64,000 bases of DNA from Alcanivoracaceae bacterium. Its GTDB lineage: Bacteria > Pseudomonadota > Gammaproteobacteria > Pseudomonadales > Alcanivoracaceae. The position numbers and the translations under genes were made by a program. The stretch is taken from contig JAGLCJ010000003.1 of NCBI GenBank assembly GCA_023146255.1, positions 558,001 to 622,000 of the forward strand, in the 5' to 3' direction. The notes beneath the pieces were generated by a model, which made no database searches, was not told the DNA's origin, and saw nothing but the letters and a program-made list of their open reading frames with translations. Shown here piece after piece: positions 35,070-43,527 of this stretch (positions are counted from its first letter, which is position 1; each line of letters opens with the position of its first letter).

Positions 35070-35861
35070 TCAGGGCTCTATGCGGAAGAAACGTAGCGCA
35101 TTCTGCCAGGTCGCCTGAGCAATCTCGTCACTATCCCTGTTCATGGACAGGGCCAGCTGGGTCACCACCCAGGGTAACAATGATGGCTCATTGCGGCCGT
35201 TGACCGGCGGTTTGTGGTTCATATTACGTGGCAGCAACCAGGGTGCGTCGGTCTCGATCAGCAGTTTCGGCAGCGGGATATTGCCGACGATCCTCTGTAG
35301 CTCCAGCCCTCGGCGTTCGTCGCAAACCCAGCCGGTAATGCCAATGTGGCAGTCCAGATCGAGGCAGTCGAACAGTTCCTCGCGATTGCCGGTAAAGCAG
35401 TGCACCACCACATCACAGAGACGGTCACGCTGTTCGCGCAGGATCGGCAGGAAGCGTTCATGGGCATCGCGCTGATGCAAAAAAACCGGCAGGCCCAGTT
35501 CCGCGGCCAGTGCCAGCTGTTCGCTGAAGGCTTTTTCCTGAATCGGTCGCGGTGAAAAATCGCGGTTGAAATCGAGACCGGCCTCACCAATGGCACGCAC
35601 TTTCGGGTTGCCGGCCAGATGGCGCAGATCGTTCAGCGAGCTGGAGGAAAATTCCGAGGCATGATGCGGGTGGATACCTGCGGTGCAATACAGGTCCGGG
35701 TGTTCTTCAGTCAGCGCCAGCGCGGCGGCGGAGCCTTCAACGCTGGTGCCGGTGATGATCTGCAGGGCGACGCCGGCTTCGCGCGCCCGTGCCAGCACAG
35801 CATCACGGTCAGCAGCGAAACGCTTGTCACCAAGATTGACGCCAATATCAGCAAGCGGCAT
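35070..35861 (-). CDS. tatD: TatD family metal-dependent deoxyribonuclease
   Basis: A 263-aa TIM-barrel hydrolase. The N-terminus reads LADIGVNLGDKRF, the TatD-proper version of the metal motif. Other ligands and motifs follow the family: TAGIHPHHAS, AIGEAGLDFNRDFSP, PVFLHQRDAHERF, VVHCFTGNREEL, GITGWVCDERRG and LIETDAPWLLPRN. The close agreement with E. coli TatD along the whole length separates it from YcfH and YjjV relatives. It would degrade DNA exonucleolytically in repair or stress. It ends a minus-strand run lexA - DUF1499 - tatD, but a 29-nt gap leaves cotranscription open. Confidence 0.93.
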   Translation of the reverse strand: MPLADIGVNLGDKRFAADRDAVLARAREAGVALQIITGTSVEGSAAALALTEEHPDLYCTAGIHPHHASEFSSSSLNDLRHLAGNPKVRAIGEAGLDFNRDFSPRPIQEKAFSEQLALAAELGLPVFLHQRDAHERFLPILREQRDRLCDVVVHCFTGNREELFDCLDLDCHIGITGWVCDERRGLELQRIVGNIPLPKLLIETDAPWLLPRNMNHKPPVNGRNEPSLLPWVVTQLALSMNRDSDEIAQATWQNALRFFRIEP

Positions 35862-35890
35862 GCAAGGTCCTGAAGATTCTGCGGCGGTAA

Positions 35891-36376
35891 TTATTCAGTG
35901 CTGACGGGTTCCGGGCTGGCCAGACGCTCGCGCAGCATCTCCACGCGGGAGCGGTTGGCGCCAAGATCGGAATAGCCGATTCGGGAAGCGGAGCGAACCT
36001 GAATGGTACCGTCCTCTTCAATCTCGAAGACGACATCATCGGTGAAGCGGAAAATGAGCGAGGTGAATTGCGCTTCGATGCGCTGCTCGGTGGTTGCCGT
36101 CCAGCTGACGCGGGGCAGGGAGTCCAGCACTGCGGTCAGTCTCTCGCGGGCCTGCTCGGCATTCTCGCCGCCCTTCAGTGGTGCGACCTGACGGTCCGGA
36201 TCGCTGGCCTGACTGCTGACGCAGTTCGGGCTCTTCGGGCAGTCGGCAAGGTTAGCGGCCATTGCCGGATTGCCAGCCGTTGTTGCCGTGCCAATCAGCA
36301 GGGCGGCAATCAGAGGTGCTGCCTGACGTGCCGTCTGACGTGCAGACATGGGTGCTGCAGTTACTGCCCGTTTCAT
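35891..36376 (-). CDS. DUF1499 family exported protein
   Basis: A 161-aa protein starting at the ATG at 36376, which has GGAG upstream; a longer TTG-started frame touching lexA is less likely. A signal-like hydrophobic segment (AAPLIAALLIGTATTAGNPAMA) precedes the DUF1499 hallmarks: CPKSPNCVSSQA at the mature N-terminus, LPRVSWTATTEQRIEAQFTS and the C-terminal RSASRIGYSDLGANRSRVEMLR. Function of the family is unknown. It starts 20 nt after the lexA stop, so it may be read through from the SOS-controlled lexA promoter. Confidence 0.85.
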   Translation of the reverse strand: MKRAVTAAPMSARQTARQAAPLIAALLIGTATTAGNPAMAANLADCPKSPNCVSSQASDPDRQVAPLKGGENAEQARERLTAVLDSLPRVSWTATTEQRIEAQFTSLIFRFTDDVVFEIEEDGTIQVRSASRIGYSDLGANRSRVEMLRERLASPEPVSTE

Positions 36377-36396
36377 GAGTTTCGTCTCCGCTGTGA

Positions 36397-37005
36397 TCAA
36401 CCGACATCGCGGATCAAGCCTACCACGATACCCTCGATCATAAGCTGGTCCGGGGAGACCCGGATCGGCTCAAAGGCGTCGTTGGCCGGCATCAGGGTAA
36501 TGCTGGATTTGTTGATTTGCAGGGTTTTCACGGTGACATCTTCGTCAATTCTGGCCACTACAATCTGGCCGGAGCGCGCCATGTTGGTTTTCCGCACGGC
36601 GATCAGGTCGCCATCGAGGATGCCGGCGTCGCGCATACTGTCGCCCTGAACCCGCAGCAGATAGGTCGGCCGCTGATGGAACAGGCCCTGCGGGACTGGC
36701 ACAGTGCGCTCGACGTTTTCGATCGCTTCAATCGGCAGGCCAGCGGCGACCTTGCCGACCAGCGGCATTTCATCGTCATTCCACTGTGCTGATTCGAGCA
36801 GCTGGATACCGCGGGAGCGGTCATTGTGGATGCGGATAAAGCCCTTGCGCTCGAGTGCCCGGAGGTGGTCTGAGGCGGCATTTTTTGACTGGAATCCCAT
36901 CAGGTCGGCAATTTCCGCCCGGGTCGGGGCCATGCCGGTGTCCTGCAGGTGCTGGCGGATGCATTGAAGTACTTCGCGCTGGCGGTCGGTCAGGGCATCA
37001 CTCAT
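36397..37005 (-). CDS. lexA: SOS repressor LexA
   Basis: A 202-aa repressor-protease. The N-terminal winged helix (residues about 1-70) recognises SOS boxes. The self-cleavage bond is Ala88-Gly89 in KVAAGLP, and the catalytic dyad is Ser123 (QGDSMRDAGI) and Lys160 (DVTVKTL). All residues needed for RecA-stimulated self-cleavage are present, and length equals the family norm. AAGGAGAG precedes the ATG. A candidate SOS box lies about 53 bp upstream of the start, consistent with autoregulation. In Pseudomonas sulA follows lexA; none is visible here. Confidence 0.97.
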   Translation of the reverse strand: MSDALTDRQREVLQCIRQHLQDTGMAPTRAEIADLMGFQSKNAASDHLRALERKGFIRIHNDRSRGIQLLESAQWNDDEMPLVGKVAAGLPIEAIENVERTVPVPQGLFHQRPTYLLRVQGDSMRDAGILDGDLIAVRKTNMARSGQIVVARIDEDVTVKTLQINKSSITLMPANDAFEPIRVSPDQLMIEGIVVGLIRDVG

Positions 37006-37057
37006 TGGTCTCTCCTTGCGTCGCTTCGTGGCGATCGAAAGCCGATGCTAACACGCG

Positions 37058-37077
37058 TACTGTTCTTGTGGCCAGTG
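37058..37077. promoter_or_regulatory. Candidate LexA (SOS) box upstream of lexA
   Basis: TACTG, ten bases, CAGTG: it keeps the CTG-N10-CAG core of gammaproteobacterial SOS boxes and lies between lexA and the divergent cNMP-binding gene. Confidence 0.55.
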
Positions 37078-37203
37078 CCGGATGGCCAGATTGTGGATGC
37101 CGGTCAAACTGCAGAAATTGGCCAATACGGCGTTGCCCTGTTGTCGCCTCTTGCCTAGGATGGTCAGCTGTTCTGGTCAGTGTGGTTTAACGGAGTCGGG
37201 GTT

Positions 37204-37863
37204 ATGGAGCAGATCAATCGGGCCGAGTATCCGCTGGAGCGTATCCAGAGGTTGCTGTCGGGTATCCCGTTTTTCAATGAGGTCGCGAAGGAAAGCGAGC
37301 AGCAGCTGTCGCGCCTGCTTGAGTGCTCTGACATCATGCAGGCCAGGGCCAGCGAGGAAGTGATTCGTCAGGGCGACACTGATACCTATCTGTATTTTCT
37401 GCTCAAGGGCCAGCTGGCGGTGATGGCGCCTAATGGCGGCGGAAAACAGGTGCTCAACTATATTTCGCCCGGCGAAGTGTTTGGTGCCCTGGCGATGATT
37501 CGTGGCACCCCGCGCAGCGCTACCATTCGTGTGGACGAGGCGGCCAGAGAAGCAATTGTGGCGCGGCTGAACTATGCCGATTTCAGCAATATCTCCGAAT
37601 TCAACTATCTGTCACTGGCGACCAAGCTGGCGTTTTACCGCATGCTGGTGCACAACATCCGCTGGACGCTGGAAGTGAACAAGATGCAGAACCCGCAGCA
37701 TGAGCTGGTGCCGAAGCTGCGTACTGTGCCGATCTTTACCGGCGCCAAGGGAACGGCGGAAGAGCTGGCGGCGTTGAATGATCAGGCCCACAAACTGGCG
37801 GATATTCTTTGCCTGTGGAATGAGTCGGCGCAGCCGGTGCGCAGCAATATGCAGACCACCTGA
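37204..37863 (+). CDS. Cyclic-nucleotide-binding domain protein without DNA-binding domain
   Basis: A 219-aa protein starting at an ATG with CGGAG upstream; an 8-codon longer frame is less likely. Residues about 15-130 form a cNMP-binding beta-roll (IPFFNEVAKESEQQLSRLLE, then YISPGEVFGALAMIRGTPRSATIRV). The cassette has FGALAMIRGTPRSA where FGE-L--RA is usual, so nucleotide affinity is doubtful. The C-terminal part (KLAFYRMLVHNIRWTLEVNKMQ) is helical and shows no helix-turn-helix. It is divergent from lexA and may sense or scaffold rather than regulate transcription. Confidence 0.8.
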   Translation: MEQINRAEYPLERIQRLLSGIPFFNEVAKESEQQLSRLLECSDIMQARASEEVIRQGDTDTYLYFLLKGQLAVMAPNGGGKQVLNYISPGEVFGALAMIRGTPRSATIRVDEAAREAIVARLNYADFSNISEFNYLSLATKLAFYRMLVHNIRWTLEVNKMQNPQHELVPKLRTVPIFTGAKGTAEELAALNDQAHKLADILCLWNESAQPVRSNMQTT

Positions 37864-37889
37864 CAGGCTCTTTGATGAAGTTGTTCAAA

Positions 37890-37920
37890 CCAAGCGGGGC
37901 GCCAATGGCGCCCCGCTTGG
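37890..37920. terminator. Bidirectional terminator between the cNMP gene and the stress protein gene
   Basis: A perfect 14-bp stem (37890-37903 with 37907-37920) and AAT loop, extendable by two A-T pairs on each side, in the 66-bp gap between convergent genes. Confidence 0.85.
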
Positions 37921-37929
37921 TTGCAGTGT

Positions 37930-38370
37930 TCAGCTGCTCTGGTCAACCTTGACGGCGAGCACATCGCAATGGGCGCCAGGCACCAGCCCGCGGGCAGTGG
38001 AGCCCAGCAGCAGGGCAAGGCCACTGCGGGTGTGGCTGCCCACCACGATCAGGTCGGCGCCGAGCTGGTCGGCCTTTTCCCGAATGGTTTTCTCTATCGC
38101 CCCCAGCTCCACATGCACCTGCTCCGGGGTAATGCCGAAGCGCTCGGCATGTTCCAGCGCGGTCTTGCGGGCCTGATCCATCAGGCTGGCCTGCAGATCG
38201 GAAACATCCATCGGCACATCGGCGCCATAGGCCAGCGCCAGCGGTTCAATCACGTGGATCAGGTGCAGGCGGGCACCCTTGGCGGCCACCGCGGCGGCCC
38301 GGGCCAGTACCCGGCCGGAGTCTTCACTGCAGTCTATGGCTACCAGCAGGGTACGGTACTCATTCTCCAT
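37930..38370 (-). CDS. Universal stress protein, UspA family
   Basis: A 146-aa single-domain protein with YRTLLVAIDCSEDS at the start and the ATP-binding motif VVGSHTRSGLALLLGSTARGL near residue 110 (G-x2-G-x9-G-S/T type, close to consensus). It is therefore likely of the nucleotide-binding class (UspF/MJ0577-like) rather than the non-binding UspA class. AGGAG precedes the ATG. It faces the cNMP-binding gene and probably forms its own unit. The stimulus is unknown. Confidence 0.9.
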   Translation of the reverse strand: MENEYRTLLVAIDCSEDSGRVLARAAAVAAKGARLHLIHVIEPLALAYGADVPMDVSDLQASLMDQARKTALEHAERFGITPEQVHVELGAIEKTIREKADQLGADLIVVGSHTRSGLALLLGSTARGLVPGAHCDVLAVKVDQSS

Positions 38371-38487
38371 GTCTCGGGCTCCTGAATGCGATGTTGGCTG
38401 ATTGTGGACCTGTCCTTCACGGCTGACAAATCAGGCTGACGGCTTACAACAGGGGGTTGCAGTCGGCCCCTTAATCCGATTACTACT

Positions 38488-38523
38488 AAAAAAGGAGGCG
38501 GTCAGAGCTATTTCTTGACCGCC
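38488..38523 (-). terminator. Minus-strand intrinsic terminator in the topA leader region
   Basis: Read on the minus strand: GGCGGTCA, an 11-nt loop, TGACCGCC, then TCCTTTTTT. No minus-strand gene feeds into it, so it may block antisense transcription coming out of topA toward the stress protein gene. Confidence 0.55.
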
Positions 38524-38587
38524 CCCGGTTGCTCCGCCTAAATAGGCGGCCGCTGATGGCCCACCGCCCGGACAGGTTTCGTTCAAG

Positions 38588-41362
38588 ATGGCTAAAAATC
38601 TGGTAATCGTCGAGTCGCCTGCCAAGGCGCGCACTATCAACCGCTACCTCGGGGACGACTTTATCGTCAAATCGAGTGTCGGCCATGTGCGTGATCTGCC
38701 GGTCGGGGGCACAGCCAAGAGCACTCCGGCGGAGCGTACTAAGGAAGCGGCTATTACCCGCTCGCTGCCTGCCGAAGAGCGCGCCCGGCACAAGGCCCGC
38801 AAGGCCCGCGAGCAGCTGGTCAATCGCATGGGGATCGACCCGGAGCATGGCTGGGCAGCGCGTTACGAGATCCTGCCCGGCAAGGAAAAGGTCATCGACG
38901 AGCTGAAACGGCTCGCCGCCAAAGCCGAAACCATCTATCTCGCCACCGACTTGGATCGCGAGGGGGAGGCCATCGCCTGGCACCTGAAAGAGGTTATCGG
39001 CGGTGACAACCAGCGCTTTAACCGCGTGGTGTTCAACGAAATTACCAAGAAGGCCATTCAGGAAGCATTCCAGAAGCCGGGCAAGCTCGACATGCATCGG
39101 GTTGAAGCGCAACAGGCGCGACGCTTCCTCGATCGCGTGGTCGGCTTCATGGTGTCGCCGCTGCTGTGGGACAAGATTGCCCGCGGCCTGTCCGCCGGTC
39201 GGGTGCAGTCGGTGGCGGTGGAGCTGGTGGTGGAACGCGAACGGGAGATTCGCGCTTTTATTCCCGACGAATACTGGGAGCTGTTTGCCGACGGTGAAAT
39301 GAAGCAGGCGGAGCCGATTCGCATGCAGGTTAATCGCCATGCTGGCGAAGCATTCCGGCCGGTTAATGAAGAGCAGGCGCGTCGTCATGAAAAGGCGTTG
39401 CGCGATGCCGGCCAGCTGAAAATTCTTGACCGTGAAGACAAGCCGACCCGATCCAAACCATCTGCGCCCTTTATTACCTCGACACTGCAGCAGGCCGCCA
39501 GCACCCGGCTCAGCTTTGGCGTCAAGAAAACCATGATGCTGGCCCAGCGCCTTTACGAAGCTGGTCACATCACCTACATGCGTACCGACTCCACCAACCT
39601 GAGTGAAGATGCGGTAGCCGCCTGCCGGCAGTGGATCGGCAAGAAACTCGGCGAGCAGTATCTGCCGGACAAGCCGATTTCCTATTCCAGCCGGGAGGGG
39701 GCGCAGGAGGCGCACGAAGCGATTCGTCCGTCCGATGTCGGTCGGGATGCGGAATCGCTGAACGATATGGAAAAGGACGCGCGTCGTCTTTATGACCTGA
39801 TCCGTCGCCAGTTTATTGCCTGCCAGATGCCGCCGGCCGAGTACCTGAGCACCACGATAACGGCACAGGCCGGTGACTACGAATTGAAAGTCCGTGGCCG
39901 GATTCTGAAGTTCGACGGCTGGACCCGGATGCTGCCACCGATGTCGCGCAAGGGCCCGGAAGATACCGAGTTGCCTGCGCTGGAAAAGGGTCAGGTATTG
40001 CCGATTCGCAAAGTTGATGCGATTCAGCATTTCACCAAACCACCGGCGCGATATACCGAAGCCAGTCTGGTGAAAGAGCTGGAAAAGCGCGGCATCGGTC
40101 GGCCGTCAACCTATGCGGCGATTATCTCGACGATTCAGGATCGCGGTTATGTCCACACCGAGAACCGGCGTTTTTATGCCGAGAAAATGGGCGATATCGT
40201 CACCGACCGTCTGGCGGAATGTTTTCCCAATCTGATGGATTACGGCTTTACCGCCAACATGGAAGAGACCCTCGACCGGGTGGCTTCCGGTGAGCGCAAC
40301 TGGCGCGACGTGCTGGATGATTTCTACAAGGATTTCAGCGCCAGACTGGAAGCTGCACAGGGCGATGCTGCCGGCAAACAGGCCAGCGGCGGCATGCGTG
40401 CCAACCTGCCGACCGAAACCGATATCGCCTGCCATGTCTGTGGCCGGCCGATGCAGATCCGGACCGGCTCCACCGGCGTTTTCCTTGGCTGCTCCGGCTA
40501 CAGTCTGCCGCCGAAAGAGCGCTGCACTGCCACGCTGAATCTGCTGCCGGGTGAAGAAGCGGTACGGGTCATCGACGATGATGATGAGGCCGAAGCGCTG
40601 GAACAGCGTCGCAAGAAGCGTTGCCAGAAATGTGGCACCGCCATGGACAGTTACCTGATGGACGAGAAGCGCAAGCTGCACGTCTGTGGTAACAACCCGG
40701 ATTGTGACGGCTATCTGGTCGAGCAGGGCGAGTTTCGCATCAAGGGCTATGATGGCCCGACCATCGAGTGCGAGAAATGCGGCAATGACATGCAGCTGCG
40801 CACCGGTCGTTTCGGCAAGTTCTTCAAGTGCACCAATGAAGCCTGCGGCAATACCCGCAAGCTGCTGCGCAATGGTGAGGCAGCGCCGCCGCGGGCTGAT
40901 CCGATTCCAATGGAGCACCTGAAGTGCGAGAAGGTGGATGATTTCTACCTGCTTCGCGATGGTGCCTCCGGTCTGTTTCTTGCTGCCAGCAAGTTCCCGA
41001 AAAATCGGGAAACCCGTGCACCGCTGGTCAGCGAAGTGCAGTCGGTACGTGACAAGCTGGAAGAAAAGCATCGCTATCTGGCTGACGCGCCGGCACAGGA
41101 TCCGGCCGGCAATCCATCCCTGCTGCGTTTCAGTCGCAAGAGCCGTGAGCAGTACGTTCAGTCGGAAATTGATGGCAAGCCGACCGGCTGGTACGCGTTC
41201 TATCGCGACGGCGCCTGGCATGAAGAGGGCGGCGTAAACGAGAAAAAGCCGGCGGCGAAGAAAGCCGCCGCAAAGAAGCCGGCTGCAAAGAAGGCCGCAG
41301 CGAAAAAAGCCCCGGCGAAGAAAAAGGCCGCAGCAAAGAAAAAGGCACCGGTAAAAAAGTAA
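38588..41362 (+). CDS. topA: DNA topoisomerase I
   Basis: A 924-aa type IA topoisomerase that relaxes negative supercoils. The Toprim domain starts KNLVIVESPAKARTI; the catalytic tyrosine is Tyr330 in HITYMRTDSTNLS. From about residue 610 it has three cysteine zinc-ribbon modules (CHVCGRPMQ, CQKCGTAMD, CEKCGNDMQ) and a further C-terminal DNA-binding part. The last 40 residues are a lysine/alanine/proline tail (AAKKPAAKKAAAKKAPAKK repeats) that makes it longer than E. coli TopA (865 aa) and resembles histone H1-like tails; similar tails occur in other Pseudomonadales TopA. A hairpin lies over the stop codon and another follows it. Confidence 0.97.
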   Translation: MAKNLVIVESPAKARTINRYLGDDFIVKSSVGHVRDLPVGGTAKSTPAERTKEAAITRSLPAEERARHKARKAREQLVNRMGIDPEHGWAARYEILPGKEKVIDELKRLAAKAETIYLATDLDREGEAIAWHLKEVIGGDNQRFNRVVFNEITKKAIQEAFQKPGKLDMHRVEAQQARRFLDRVVGFMVSPLLWDKIARGLSAGRVQSVAVELVVEREREIRAFIPDEYWELFADGEMKQAEPIRMQVNRHAGEAFRPVNEEQARRHEKALRDAGQLKILDREDKPTRSKPSAPFITSTLQQAASTRLSFGVKKTMMLAQRLYEAGHITYMRTDSTNLSEDAVAACRQWIGKKLGEQYLPDKPISYSSREGAQEAHEAIRPSDVGRDAESLNDMEKDARRLYDLIRRQFIACQMPPAEYLSTTITAQAGDYELKVRGRILKFDGWTRMLPPMSRKGPEDTELPALEKGQVLPIRKVDAIQHFTKPPARYTEASLVKELEKRGIGRPSTYAAIISTIQDRGYVHTENRRFYAEKMGDIVTDRLAECFPNLMDYGFTANMEETLDRVASGERNWRDVLDDFYKDFSARLEAAQGDAAGKQASGGMRANLPTETDIACHVCGRPMQIRTGSTGVFLGCSGYSLPPKERCTATLNLLPGEEAVRVIDDDDEAEALEQRRKKRCQKCGTAMDSYLMDEKRKLHVCGNNPDCDGYLVEQGEFRIKGYDGPTIECEKCGNDMQLRTGRFGKFFKCTNEACGNTRKLLRNGEAAPPRADPIPMEHLKCEKVDDFYLLRDGASGLFLAASKFPKNRETRAPLVSEVQSVRDKLEEKHRYLADAPAQDPAGNPSLLRFSRKSREQYVQSEIDGKPTGWYAFYRDGAWHEEGGVNEKKPAAKKAAAKKPAAKKAAAKKAPAKKKAAAKKKAPVKK

Positions 41363-41385
41363 TTTACCGGTAACAGAAAGCCCAG

Positions 41386-41415
41386 CGGCCGGACCCGTCA
41401 AAACGGGCCCGGCCG
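41386..41415 (+). terminator. Hairpin terminator after topA
   Basis: CGGCCGG-ACCCGT, loop CAAA, ACGGGC-CCGGCCG with one mismatch, then TGTTGTTT. It starts 24 nt after the topA stop codon. Confidence 0.65.
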
Positions 41416-41436
41416 TGTTGTTTCGGAGCAACCGTT

Positions 41437-41967
41437 ATGTCGCGGATGGTGCGCGAGAATCAGGTCAGTGGTCTGCGTGAGCGACTTTTTTTTGCCCAGT
41501 GGACCTTGCGCGAGTTGCGCAAGAACCTTGAGCGTAATGCTCCCCGTGGCGAGTTGCTGGCGCAGCGTGCAGCAGTGATTTTTCACCTTTACAGCACCGT
41601 GGTCGGGCTGGCGCGGCAGGCCCTGCGTGGCCAGCCGGATCTGCTGTCGGCACGGCAGATCAGTCTGGCCGAAGTGGAGCGCACCGCCACTGCAGCCGGC
41701 GTACACTCTCCGGAGTTGCTGCTGATCAGCGAGGCGCGGACCAATCGCAGTGATTTGCTTTGCTGGCTTGATGAAGAGGCGTTGTCGCTGTTTGCCGCCA
41801 GTGGCATGGCGCGACGGGCACAGGCGCCGACAGAAAACAGTCTGGCGATCGCCGCAGAAGATCCCTATGCGCTGCTCGCCAGTGGTGATATTGAACGACT
41901 GGAGCAGTCGGTGGCGCGGGTGCAGCAGTTGCTGCAGGACGCCGCCACCCTGATGGAGGAGTGGTAA
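41437..41967 (+). CDS. DUF6586 family protein
   Basis: A 176-aa, mostly helical soluble protein (VRENQVSGLRERLFFAQWTLRELR at the N-terminus; a cluster of hydrophobic helices after that). It matches the hypothetical protein that follows topA in Pseudomonas (DUF6586 type), whose function is unknown. No catalytic motif or membrane segment is visible. Its stop codon overlaps the next start by one base (TAATG), so the two genes are coupled. Confidence 0.8.
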   Translation: MSRMVRENQVSGLRERLFFAQWTLRELRKNLERNAPRGELLAQRAAVIFHLYSTVVGLARQALRGQPDLLSARQISLAEVERTATAAGVHSPELLLISEARTNRSDLLCWLDEEALSLFAASGMARRAQAPTENSLAIAAEDPYALLASGDIERLEQSVARVQQLLQDAATLMEEW

Positions 41968-42644
41968 TGGACGAGCGAAGAAGTCGCGAGGCCTGGCGGG
42001 TATTGCGTATTCAGGCGGAGCTGGTGGACGGCATTGAGCATCTCGCTACCATTGGCCCATCGGTCACCATTTATGGCAGCGCTCGGCTCGGGCCGGATTC
42101 GATTTATTACGGTCAGGCAAAAGAGCTGGCCCGCCGTTTCGGCGACACCGGTCTGAATGTGTTGACTGGCGGTGGCCCCGGCATCATGGAGGGCGCCAAC
42201 GAGGGTGCCTTCGGCACTGACGGTTGCTCTATCGGGCTGAACATCAAGCTGCCCCATGAGCAGGGTGCGAATCGCTTTCAGGATCTCGGCCTCGACTTCC
42301 GTTATTTCTTTGTCCGCAAGCTGATGTTCGTCAAGCATGCGGTCGGCTTCGTCGTCTTTCCCGGTGGCTACGGCACCATGGATGAGCTGTTCGAGGCGCT
42401 GACGCTGGTGCAGACCGGCAAGACCAAACCGTTTCCGATCGTGCTGGTGGGTCGTGATTTCTGGGGCGGGCTGGTGGACTGGATGCGTCAGGTGATGCTG
42501 GCCGAGCACGGTTGTATCGGTGAGGACGACATGGCGCTGTTCCATGTCACCGATTCGGTCAACGAGGCCTTTGATATTGTTTACCAGAACTTCCTCCACC
42601 TGCCGGACGAGGACCGTCGGGACAATCTGCCACCGAACGTCTGA
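41967..42644 (+). CDS. LOG-family protein (TIGR00730-type Rossmann fold)
   Basis: A 225-aa protein with the lysine-decarboxylase-like signatures of the LOG family: TIYGSARLGPDS, LTGGGPGIMEGANEGAF and FPGGYGTMDELFEALTLVQ (PGGxGTxxE). Members hydrolyse nucleoside 5'-monophosphates to ribose phosphate and free base; the longer type with a flanking helical extension is common in bacteria. The ATG at 41967 is chosen because it overlaps the upstream TAA, with GGAGG nearby; a GTG two codons earlier is an alternative. The physiological substrate is not known. Confidence 0.88.
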   Translation: MDERRSREAWRVLRIQAELVDGIEHLATIGPSVTIYGSARLGPDSIYYGQAKELARRFGDTGLNVLTGGGPGIMEGANEGAFGTDGCSIGLNIKLPHEQGANRFQDLGLDFRYFFVRKLMFVKHAVGFVVFPGGYGTMDELFEALTLVQTGKTKPFPIVLVGRDFWGGLVDWMRQVMLAEHGCIGEDDMALFHVTDSVNEAFDIVYQNFLHLPDEDRRDNLPPNV

Positions 42645-42729
42645 CACCTGCCGCCCTGTTCTTGACCTGTTCCGGGCAGGGCGGCACAGTGACGCACCGT
42701 CACCTTGCCGCGCTTTTCCGGAGGCCCTG

Positions 42730-43524
42730 ATGTTGCGTCGCACCCTTTCCCTGTCCGTACTTCTCTCCCTGCTGATTGCCCCGGTTTCACTGCTTGCTGA
42801 AACCGCCGAGGAAAAGGGTCTGGCCATTGCCCGCGAGGCAGATCGCCGTGGTCAGGGGTTCGGCGATTTCGAAGCGACCATGAAGATGGTGCTGAGCAGT
42901 CGCCGCGGTGATCGCTCGGAACGTGAGCTGCGCGTTCGCACCCTTGAAGGCAAGGAAGGCGAGGGCGACAAGAGCCTGACCATTTTCGATACGCCGGCGG
43001 ATGTTCGTGGCACGGCACTGCTGACCTGGAGTCATCCGACCGGTGATGACGATCAGTGGCTGTATCTGCCGGCGCTGAAGCGGGTCAAGACCATCGCTTC
43101 GCGCAATCAGTCCGGCTCCTTCATGGGCAGTGAATTTGCCTTTGAAGATATGCGTGCCCAGGAAGTGGAAAAATACCGCTACAAGTATCTGCGCGATGAG
43201 CCCTGTGGCGAGCTGACCTGCTTTGTCTACGAGCGTTACCCGCAGGACCAGTATTCCGGTTACACCCGTCAGGTGGTGTGGATGGATCAGGCCGAATACC
43301 GGGTCCACAAGATCGATTACTTTGACCGCAAGCAGAGCCTGCTGAAAACCCTGACCGTTACCGATCACAGCCTGCATCTGGAACGCTTCTGGCAGCCGGG
43401 CAAGATGGAAATGGTCAACCACCAGACCGGCAAATCCACTGAACTGTTGTGGAGCGACTACCGCTTCAATACCGGTTTGAGCGAAGCGGACTTTACCCAG
43501 AACAGCCTGATGCGGGCGCGCTGA
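42730..43524 (+). CDS. Outer-membrane lipoprotein-sorting (LolA-like) protein
   Basis: A 264-aa protein with a signal peptide (SLSVLLSLLIAPVSLLAE) and CGGAGG upstream of the ATG at 42730. The mature protein has the LolA-superfamily pattern: GFGDFEATMKMVLSSRRGDRSERELR, then GTALLTWSHPTGDDDQWLYLPALKRVKTI, SGSFMGSEFAFEDM and VVWMDQAEYRVHKIDYFDRKQSLLKTL. Such half-barrels carry hydrophobic cargo through the periplasm and often accompany MMPL/RND transporters. Here it is followed after 3 nt by an outer-membrane barrel gene, but no RND gene is beside it. It may work with the transporter at 28 kb or one elsewhere. Confidence 0.85.
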   Translation: MLRRTLSLSVLLSLLIAPVSLLAETAEEKGLAIAREADRRGQGFGDFEATMKMVLSSRRGDRSERELRVRTLEGKEGEGDKSLTIFDTPADVRGTALLTWSHPTGDDDQWLYLPALKRVKTIASRNQSGSFMGSEFAFEDMRAQEVEKYRYKYLRDEPCGELTCFVYERYPQDQYSGYTRQVVWMDQAEYRVHKIDYFDRKQSLLKTLTVTDHSLHLERFWQPGKMEMVNHQTGKSTELLWSDYRFNTGLSEADFTQNSLMRAR

Positions 43525-43527
43525 TTG

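Noticed and set aside
41240..41360. Short tandem repeats at the end of topA considered as a repeat array
   Set aside because: They are in-frame Lys/Ala codons of the TopA tail, not an intergenic or CRISPR-type array.
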